In this document: positions 58,622-63,937 of the stretch, in pieces
Layout of the letters: each line of letters starts with the position of its first letter
Numbering within the stretch: position 1 is the stretch's first letter
From: Novosphingobium sp.
Lineage (GTDB): Bacteria > Pseudomonadota > Alphaproteobacteria > Sphingomonadales > Sphingomonadaceae
Direction: 5' to 3'
DNA: 63,937 nucleotides
NCBI GenBank assembly: GCA_017745295.1
Contig: JAGHZR010000004.1
Location: forward strand, 1 to 63,937
Notes under the pieces: generated by a model
Seen by the model: only the letters and a program-made list of their open reading frames with translations
Told to the model about the DNA's origin: nothing
The model's database searches: none
Program-made: the position numbers and the translations under genes

Positions 58622-59764
58622 ATGACTGAACAGTTTGGCCTGACCGAGGACCAGCTTGCGATCCAGGAGACCGCGCGCAAGTTCACCGCAGACCGCATCA
58701 CCCCTTATGCCGCCGAGTGGGACGAGAAGCACCACTATCCGGTGGACGTGTGGAAGGCGGCGGGCGAACTCGGCTTCGGCGCGATCTACGTGTCCGAGGA
58801 AAGCGGCGGCATCGGCCTCGGCCGTCTCGAAGCAGCGCTCATTATGGAGGCGATGGCTTACGGCTGCCCGGCGACCAGCGCCTATATCTCGATCCACAAC
58901 ATGGTCGCCTGGATGATCGACCGGTTCGGCGATGCGCAGCTCAAGGATCGCTATCTGCCCGATCTCTGCGCGATGGCGACAATCGGCTCCTATTGCCTCA
59001 CCGAACCCGGCTCCGGTTCGGACGCGGCGGCGCTCAAGACCACGGCCTGGCTGGACGGCGATCACTACGTGCTGAACGGCACCAAGCAGTTCATTTCCGG
59101 CGGCGGCTACAACGACGTCTACGTCGTCATGGCCCGTACCGGCGAGCACAAGTCGCGCGGGATTTCCTGCTTCGTGGTGGACAAGGACACCCCCGGCGTC
59201 TCCTTCGGCGCGCCCGAGAAGAAGCTCGGCTGGAATGCCTCTCCCACCGCGCAGGTGATCTTCGAGGATGCCCGCATCCCGGCGGAGAACCGCGTCGGTG
59301 CCGAGGGCGACGGCTTCAAGTTCGCGATGGCCGGGCTCGACGGTGGCCGCCTCAACATCGGCGCCTGCTCGCTGGGCGGTGCGCAGCGCTGCCTCGACGA
59401 GGCGGTCCAGTACGTGAAGGACCGGAAGCAGTTCGACCAGCCGATCGCCGAGTTCCAGAACACCCAGTTCACCCTGGCGGACATGGCCGCCGAACTGGAA
59501 GCCGCCCGCGCGCTGCTCTATCTCGCCGCCGCCAAGGTCACGGCGGGATCGCCCGACAAGACCCGCTTCGCCGCCATGGCCAAGATGATGGCCAGCGACA
59601 CCGGCTCCTCGGTGGTCGACCGCGCGCTGCAATTGTTCGGTGGATACGGCTATCTGCGCGACTATCCCATCGAGCGCTTCTGGCGCGACTTGCGCGTCCA
59701 TCGTATCCTCGAAGGCACCAACGAGGTCATGCGGATGATCATCGGCCGCGACCTCCTCAAGTAA
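58622..59764 (+). CDS. Acyl-CoA dehydrogenase, probable isobutyryl-CoA dehydrogenase
   Basis: FAD enzyme of 380 residues. Marks: YGCPATSAYISIHNMVAWMI, GSYCLTEPGSGSDAAALKT, GTKQFISGGGYNDVYVVMAR, EKKLGWNASPTAQVIFEDAR, QTQF-type IAEFQNTQFTLADMA, catalytic Glu near RILEGTNEVMRMIIGRDLL. Context (mmsA, mmsB, HIBCH) and resemblance to ACAD8 make isobutyryl-CoA to methacrylyl-CoA the likely reaction. The ATG at 58622 starts the homology. 20 bp after the lipoprotein. Confidence 0.92.
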   Translation: MTEQFGLTEDQLAIQETARKFTADRITPYAAEWDEKHHYPVDVWKAAGELGFGAIYVSEESGGIGLGRLEAALIMEAMAYGCPATSAYISIHNMVAWMIDRFGDAQLKDRYLPDLCAMATIGSYCLTEPGSGSDAAALKTTAWLDGDHYVLNGTKQFISGGGYNDVYVVMARTGEHKSRGISCFVVDKDTPGVSFGAPEKKLGWNASPTAQVIFEDARIPAENRVGAEGDGFKFAMAGLDGGRLNIGACSLGGAQRCLDEAVQYVKDRKQFDQPIAEFQNTQFTLADMAAELEAARALLYLAAAKVTAGSPDKTRFAAMAKMMASDTGSSVVDRALQLFGGYGYLRDYPIERFWRDLRVHRILEGTNEVMRMIIGRDLLK

Positions 59765-59777
59765 GGGGCCAAAGCAT

Positions 59778-60851
59778 ATGACCACCGATACTTTGACCGC
59801 CGACACCTTGAGCGCCGAGATCCTCGATCGCCGCGAAGGCGTGGCGGGGTTGATCGCGCTCAACCGGCCCAAGGCGATCCATGCCCTCACGCTCGGGATG
59901 TGCGAGACGATGAGCGCGCTGCTCACCGGCTGGGCCGAAGACGACGGCATGAAAGCCGTGATGATCGAGCACAGCGAAGGGCGAGGATTCTGCTCGGGCG
60001 GCGACATCAACCTGCTGCGCCGTTCCGCGCTGGAGGACCACGGCATCGAGGGGCGCCGGTTCTTCCTCGCCGAGTATCGGCTCAACCATCAGCTCTTCAC
60101 TTACGGCAAGCCGGTGGTCGCGTTCATGGACGGCATCACCATGGGCGGCGGCGTCGGTATCTCGCAGCCCGCGCAGTTCCGCGTGGCGACCGAGCACACC
60201 CGCTTCGCCATGCCGGAAACCGGGATCGGTCTGTTCCCTGATGTCGGCGGCGGCTGGTATCTCTCGCGGCTCGACGGGCGCCTGGGCCAGTTCCTGGCGC
60301 TGACCGGAGCGCGGCTGGACGGGGCGGAATGCCTCTGGGCCGGTCTCGCCACGCACTACCTGCCGAGCGAGGCGCTGCCCGAGGCCAAGCGCCGGATCGC
60401 CGCCGGGCACGAGATCGGCGGCGTGCTCGGCGCGCTTTCGGTCAAGCCGCCGGAAGCGAAGATTGCCGCGCATGAGGCACAGATCCGCAAACACTTCGCC
60501 TTCGACACACTGGAGCAGGTGCTCGCCTCGCTGGAGAGCGACGACAGCGAGTGGGCCGCGCGCGAACTCGCCACCTTGCGCACCAAGAGTCCGCAGGCCT
60601 GCAAGGTCTCGCTGCGCCAGCTGGCGACTTCGCTGACGCTGGACGATTTCGCGCAGAACATGGCGATGGAATACCGCATCGCCAGCCGCGTGTTGGTCCT
60701 GCCGGACTTCGCGGAAGGCGTGCGCGCGGTCATCGTCGACAAGGACAACGCGCCCAAGTGGAATCCCCCGGCACCCGAAGGCGTCACCGATGCGATGCTG
60801 GATGCGATCTTCGCGCCGCTCGCCCCAGAAGAGGAATGGAAGCCCCTATGA
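59778..60851 (+). CDS. 3-hydroxyisobutyryl-CoA hydrolase
   Basis: Crotonase-fold thioesterase of 357 residues that frees 3-hydroxyisobutyrate from CoA. Signature: [14 protein letters not shown] near 70, [20 protein letters not shown] near 118, [20 protein letters not shown] near 145, and the long C-terminal extension typical of HIBCH (RALRK-like [20 protein letters not shown]). The ATG follows the dehydrogenase by 13 bp. Its stop overlaps the next ATG (ATGA). Confidence 0.95.
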   Translation: MTTDTLTADTLSAEILDRREGVAGLIALNRPKAIHALTLGMCETMSALLTGWAEDDGMKAVMIEHSEGRGFCSGGDINLLRRSALEDHGIEGRRFFLAEYRLNHQLFTYGKPVVAFMDGITMGGGVGISQPAQFRVATEHTRFAMPETGIGLFPDVGGGWYLSRLDGRLGQFLALTGARLDGAECLWAGLATHYLPSEALPEAKRRIAAGHEIGGVLGALSVKPPEAKIAAHEAQIRKHFAFDTLEQVLASLESDDSEWAARELATLRTKSPQACKVSLRQLATSLTLDDFAQNMAMEYRIASRVLVLPDFAEGVRAVIVDKDNAPKWNPPAPEGVTDAMLDAIFAPLAPEEEWKPL

Positions 60852-61630
60852 GCTACGAGACGATCCTGGTTGAAAAGAAGGGCAACGTCACGCTCATCAC
60901 GCTGAACCGCCCGCAGGCGCTGAACGCGCTGAATTCGCGGGTGCTGGAGGACCTGATCGCAGCTTTCGCGGCTTTCGAGGCGGATGCCTCGCAGGGCTGC
61001 GCGGTGCTTACCGGCTCGGGCGAGAAGGCCTTCGCGGCGGGTGCCGACATCAAGGAAATGGCCGACAAGCCGAGCGCCGAGTTCTATTCGGAGGACTTCT
61101 TCGCCGGTTGGACCTCGCGGATCGTCAAGACCACCCGCAAGCCCTGGATCGCGGCGGTGAACGGCTTCGCGCTCGGCGGCGGCTGCGAAGTGGCGATGAT
61201 GGCGGATTTCATCATCGCCTCGGAGAACGCGAAGTTCGGCCAGCCGGAAATCAAGCTGGGCGTCGCGCCCGGAATGGGCGGTTCGCAGCGACTCACGCGC
61301 GCGGTCGGCAAGTCGAAGGCGATGGACATGTGTCTCACCGGCCGGATGATGGATGCCGCCGAAGCCGAGCGCTCAGGTCTTGTCAGCCGCGTGGTGCCGC
61401 TGGACCAGTTGCTGGACGAGGCGCTCAAGGCTGCCGAAGCGATCGCCGGAATGCCGCCGCTGGCCGCGACGATGAACAAGGAAATGGTCAACCTCGCCTT
61501 CGAGACGACGCTCGACACCGCGCTCGTTCTGGAACGCCGCATGTTCCAGGTGCTGACGGCGACTGAGGACAAGGTCGAGGGCATGAAGGCCTTCGTCGAG
61601 AAGCGGCCGGGGATCTGGAAGGGCAAGTAA
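60848..61630 (+). CDS. Enoyl-CoA hydratase
   Basis: Crotonase of 260 residues with both catalytic Glu: [20 protein letters not shown] near 108 (Glu in GCE) and [20 protein letters not shown] near 135 (Glu in PEI). Oxyanion hole [16 protein letters not shown] near 60. It should hydrate methacrylyl-CoA to 3-hydroxyisobutyryl-CoA here, though such enzymes are broad. ATGA overlap with the hydrolase gene. An inverted repeat follows at 61683. Confidence 0.95.
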   Translation: MSYETILVEKKGNVTLITLNRPQALNALNSRVLEDLIAAFAAFEADASQGCAVLTGSGEKAFAAGADIKEMADKPSAEFYSEDFFAGWTSRIVKTTRKPWIAAVNGFALGGGCEVAMMADFIIASENAKFGQPEIKLGVAPGMGGSQRLTRAVGKSKAMDMCLTGRMMDAAEAERSGLVSRVVPLDQLLDEALKAAEAIAGMPPLAATMNKEMVNLAFETTLDTALVLERRMFQVLTATEDKVEGMKAFVEKRPGIWKGK

Positions 61631-61682
61631 CCTTGCGTGAGGGGCATGGCTCAACAAAGGCCAAGCCCTTAGTCAACAACTT

Positions 61683-61772
61683 CGTCATTCCCGCGCAGGC
61701 GGGAATCCCGCTTCCGGCCGATTGTGCCAGCGCTGTTTCGCAAGCGAGATCCGCGCCTGCGCGGGGATGACG
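61683..61772. repeat. Inverted repeat of the CGTCATTCCCGCG type
   Basis: Arms 61683-61701 and 61754-61772, 19 bp with one mismatch (CGTCATTCCCGCGCAGGCG and its complement). It lies between the hydratase and mmsB, inside the valine operon, and is a common sphingomonad intergenic element. Confidence 0.85.
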
Positions 61773-61846
61773 GAGAAGGGGGCTGCGCTTCGGAGAGAAG
61801 CCGTCGCCCGCATAAATCGGGCCTGCATGATTTGGGAGAGAATGTC

Positions 61847-62716
61847 ATGAAAATCGCCTTCATCGGTCTCGGCAATATGGGCGGCGGCATGGCTGTCAAT
61901 CTCGTGAAGGCGGGGCACGAGGTCCGGGCGTTCGACTTGTCCGCCGATGCCGTCGCCAAGGCGGGGGAGCAGGGCTGTGCGACTTTCGCTACCGTTCCCG
62001 AAGCGGTCGAGGGCGCCGATGCGGTGGTCACGATGTTGCCGAACGGGGCGATCGTGCGGTCGGTCTATACCGCCGAAGTCTTCGGCCATGCGCCCGAGGG
62101 GGCGCTGTTCCTCGATTGCTCGACCATCGATCTCGAAACGGCGCGCGAAGTCGTCGCGCTGGCGCAGGCGGCGGGTTACGAGATGGCCGATGCGCCGGTT
62201 TCGGGCGGGATCGCGGCGGCGAACGGCGGTACGCTGACGTTCATGGTCGGCGGCAGCGATGCGGTGTTCGAGCGAGCGAAGGCGGTGCTCGATCCCATGG
62301 CCAAGGCGGTGATCCATGCCGGCGATACCGGGGCGGGGCAGGTCGCCAAGATGTGCAACAACATGCTGCTGGCGGTGCACATGATCGGCACTTGCGAGGC
62401 GCTGGCGCTGGCGCAGAAGGCGGGGCTCGATCCGCAGACGTTCTATGAGATCAGCTCTAAGGCTACCGGCTATTGCTGGTCGCTCAACGACTATACGCCG
62501 ATGCCCGGTGTCGGTGCGACGAGCCCGGCAGACAATGGCTATGCGGGCGGCTTTGCCTCGACGCTGATGCTGAAGGACCTGCGGCTGGCGATGGCGGGAG
62601 CGGCCACATCCGGTGCGACAGTGCCGATGGGCGAGCATGCGACGAAGATCTACGAGGCTTTCGTCGAGGCGGGGAATGGCGGCAAGGACTTCGGGGCGAT
62701 CTTCACGACGCTTTGA
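61847..62716 (+). CDS. mmsB: 3-hydroxyisobutyrate dehydrogenase
   Basis: NAD-dependent dehydrogenase of 289 residues. Rossmann motif FIGLGNMGGGMAVNLVKAGH at 5-24, substrate motif DAPVSGGIAAANGGTLTFMV near 118, catalytic Lys in GAGQVAKMCNNMLLAVHMIG near 168, and the C-terminal GGFASTLMLKDLRLA. It forms methylmalonate semialdehyde, the substrate of mmsA. GGGAGAG precedes the ATG at 61847. Confidence 0.96.
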   Translation: MKIAFIGLGNMGGGMAVNLVKAGHEVRAFDLSADAVAKAGEQGCATFATVPEAVEGADAVVTMLPNGAIVRSVYTAEVFGHAPEGALFLDCSTIDLETAREVVALAQAAGYEMADAPVSGGIAAANGGTLTFMVGGSDAVFERAKAVLDPMAKAVIHAGDTGAGQVAKMCNNMLLAVHMIGTCEALALAQKAGLDPQTFYEISSKATGYCWSLNDYTPMPGVGATSPADNGYAGGFASTLMLKDLRLAMAGAATSGATVPMGEHATKIYEAFVEAGNGGKDFGAIFTTL

Positions 62717-62730
62717 GCAAGACCTTTTAG

Positions 62731-62819
62731 TTCGTCATTGCGAGCGTAGCGAAGCAATCTAGGGCGGTTTTATGCCGCTCAGGATTGCCGCGTCGGCTTC
62801 GCCTCCTCGCAATGACGAA
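62731..62819. repeat. Inverted repeat of the CGTCATTGCGAG type
   Basis: Arms TTCGTCATTGCGAG (62731-62744) and its complement (62806-62819), with inner GAAGCAATC/GATTGC pairing. Stands 14 bp after mmsB and may end the operon. Confidence 0.85.
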
Positions 62820-62867
62820 ATTTGGGCGGCGTAAATCTGACGACCTCACCATGGGCACGCGCGAGGC

Positions 62868-62923
62868 GGTTGGTCCGCGTGACCTAGACGGTAATGGGGG
62901 TGCAGGGGGGCTATGCTCCCCTG
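62868..62923 (+). repeat. Dispersed 56-bp repeat, copy A
   Basis: Starts GGTTGGTCCGCG, continues GTGACCTAGACGG, ends CAGGGGGGCTATGCTCCCCTG-like hairpin (62902-62923). Copies B and C are at 51428-51483 and 51555-51590. Confidence 0.7.
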
Positions 62924-63120
62924 CTTTCCTCTTCCTTCTTCCGGTCAAGAACGAACTGAGGCACCCGCATCCCCTTGGTCCGCCCGGTCAGATGAAACTG
63001 CCGACAGAGCGCGCAGCGATAGGGGCGCAACACAACGTCAGCCCTGGCCGCCACCTCCAGAGCCTCCGCCTCGCTCGCATAGCGGCGCTTGCGCTGGCAG
63101 ACGCCGAAGCGCGTGCGCAT
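62911..63120 (-). CDS. Small conserved-looking protein with Cys pair, 69 residues
   Basis: Basic protein (MRTRFGVCQRKRRYASEAEA...). CQ at residue 8 and CALC near 36-39 followed by RQFHLTGR look like a small zinc-binding module; I have no named family. It ends inside copy A of the repeat, whose bases supply the last codons. It begins 2 bp after the Nudix stop and is probably co-transcribed with it. Confidence 0.72.
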   Translation of the reverse strand: MRTRFGVCQRKRRYASEAEALEVAARADVVLRPYRCALCRQFHLTGRTKGMRVPQFVLDRKKEEESRGA

Positions 63121-63121
63121 G

Positions 63122-63676
63122 TCAGCCGAGCAGCCGGGCGCCGAGCAGGGTGAGCAGCTTCACGTCCATCGCGTAGCCTTGCCTGCGCCAGTCGGCGATG
63201 GCCTGTTCGATCCCGGCGAGGGGGACGCGGTGGACGACGATGTCCTCGCTGTCGACGCCGCCGCCTTCGCCCACTTTCACGAGGTCGTGGGCGCGGAACA
63301 GGGTGAAGCTCTCGCTGACCATGCCGGGCGAGGAGAAGAACTCGCCGAGGTTTTCCATGCGTCCGGCGTGGTAGCCGGTTTCCTCTTCCAGTTCGCGGGC
63401 GGCAGCGATGCTGGCGTCTTCGTCGGCGCTGTCGTCATGGTCGCCCACGAGACCGGCGGGCAGTTCGATGCAGCGCTTGCCAAGTGGCACGCGGTACTGG
63501 TCGACGAGGATGACGTGGTCTTCGGCATCCACCGCAAGGATCACCGCGGCGCGGATGCCGCGCGCACGGCTGACGTATTCCCAGCGGCCGCGCTTGCGGG
63601 TGGTGATGAACCGGCCCTGCCAGACGACTTCGTCGGGGGCGTCGGCGTCGGGGGGGAGAATGGTGGTTTCGGTCAT
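63122..63676 (-). CDS. Nudix hydrolase (ADP-ribose pyrophosphatase type)
   Basis: Nucleoside-diphosphate-linked hydrolase of 184 residues. Core: ILVDQYRVPLGKRCIELPAG, then a Nudix box with AARELEEETGYHAG near 95; the Gly-to-Glu spacing is two residues longer than the canonical G-x5-E. Downstream FFSSPGMVSESFTLFRA matches ADP-ribose pyrophosphatases. The ATG overlaps the stop of the TPM gene (ATGA). Confidence 0.92.
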   Translation of the reverse strand: MTETTILPPDADAPDEVVWQGRFITTRKRGRWEYVSRARGIRAAVILAVDAEDHVILVDQYRVPLGKRCIELPAGLVGDHDDSADEDASIAAARELEEETGYHAGRMENLGEFFSSPGMVSESFTLFRAHDLVKVGEGGGVDSEDIVVHRVPLAGIEQAIADWRRQGYAMDVKLLTLLGARLLG

Positions 63677-63937
63677 ATTTCGATCAGCCTGTCGGGAAGT
63701 TCGTTCACGTCGTCATCGGCGCGGGGGAAGTGCTGGGCGAGGATCGCGCCGACTTTGCCCACGGCCACGACCATGCCGTCGCAGGTCCGGCCCTCACGGA
63801 CATGGGCGAGCATGGCGGACATGGCCTGGCCCCAGACTTCGGGATCGACCTTGGCGGCAATGGCGCGGTCGGCGACGATCTCGGCGCGGTGTTCGCGCAT
63901 GGAGAGGTAGACGAGCACGCCGGTGCGCCCCGTGGTG
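63673..63937 (-). CDS. TPM-domain (DUF477) protein, 5' end cut by window edge
   Basis: C-terminal 87 residues of a TPM-fold protein: TTGRTGVLVYLSMREHRAEI, VADRAIAAKVDPEVWGQAMS, HVREGRTCDGMVVAVGKVGA. The frame stays open to the right edge, so the listed GTG near 63916 is not the true start. YgcG/TPM proteins are linked to photosystem repair or membrane processes; function here is unknown. Coupled to the Nudix gene. Confidence 0.85.
   Translation of the reverse strand, partial: TTGRTGVLVYLSMREHRAEIVADRAIAAKVDPEVWGQAMSAMLAHVREGRTCDGMVVAVGKVGAILAQHFPRADDDVNELPDRLIEI

Overview
The window looks like a piece of a sphingomonad (Alphaproteobacteria) chromosome, most like Novosphingobium or Sphingobium. 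The reasons are the high GC, many TonB-dependent receptors beside catabolic genes, RpoD with an acidic N-terminal extension, a GT2-GtrA fusion, a complete distal valine pathway, and CGTCAT-ended inverted repeats between genes. The assignment rests on gene content and style only; there is no rRNA gene here. Both ends cut genes: rpoD on the left and a TPM-domain gene on the right.

Layout. 1-3245: rpoD (partial), a two-domain cold-shock protein with a strong promoter, and a decayed alpha/beta hydrolase. 3295-13183: a catabolic and uptake block (PPOX protein, carboxylesterase, SDR, TonB receptor, FAD-linked 2-hydroxyacid oxidase, MFS carrier) ending in a translationally coupled AraC-GntR pair. 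A palindrome of form ACCT-N7-AGGT occurs as a pair in front of the receptor and as a mirrored pair in front of the regulators. 13281-18631: a region that reads as a diverged cobalamin riboswitch, then an ECF sigma factor, FecR anti-sigma, STN-domain TonB receptor and Tat-exported phosphoesterase. 18796-27873: a block of visibly lower GC with a two-component system, two GT4 glycosyltransferases, a flippase-like membrane protein, a DUF2141 protein, a DUF2334 deacetylase, a secreted sphingomyelinase-like phosphodiesterase, an orphan sigma factor and a glycine-zipper protein. Two promoters in this block share a triple 11-bp direct repeat. tRNA-Gln lies at its right edge.

28534-41984 is mostly housekeeping: YghU-type GST, TetR, ilvE, an 18-codon ORF with a perfect anti-anti-SD leader, lipoprotein, tlyA, TspO, ubiK, recO, leuB, GT2-GtrA, DUF2238, PMT mannosyltransferase, metZ and apaG. 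42055-56415 is lipid, steroid or aromatic-type catabolism in several short units: LysR, Rieske oxygenase, HtpX, NMO-type oxidase, enoyl-CoA hydratase, CaiB CoA-transferase, SDRs, thiolase plus zinc-ribbon OB protein, hydrolase, flavin reductase and LysR. 56562-62716 is a valine/isobutyryl-CoA degradation operon (mmsA, lipoprotein, acyl-CoA dehydrogenase, 3-hydroxyisobutyryl-CoA hydrolase, enoyl-CoA hydratase, mmsB). The end carries a small Cys-containing protein, a Nudix hydrolase and the TPM-domain gene.

How they fit: the valine pathway yields propionyl-CoA, whose usual further metabolism uses a B12-dependent mutase. That gives a plausible, unproven reason to have a corrinoid-regulated receptor locus in the same genome region. 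The best candidates for undescribed biology are the riboswitch-sigma-antisigma-receptor-phosphoesterase locus and the low-GC envelope-glycan block with its shared operator.
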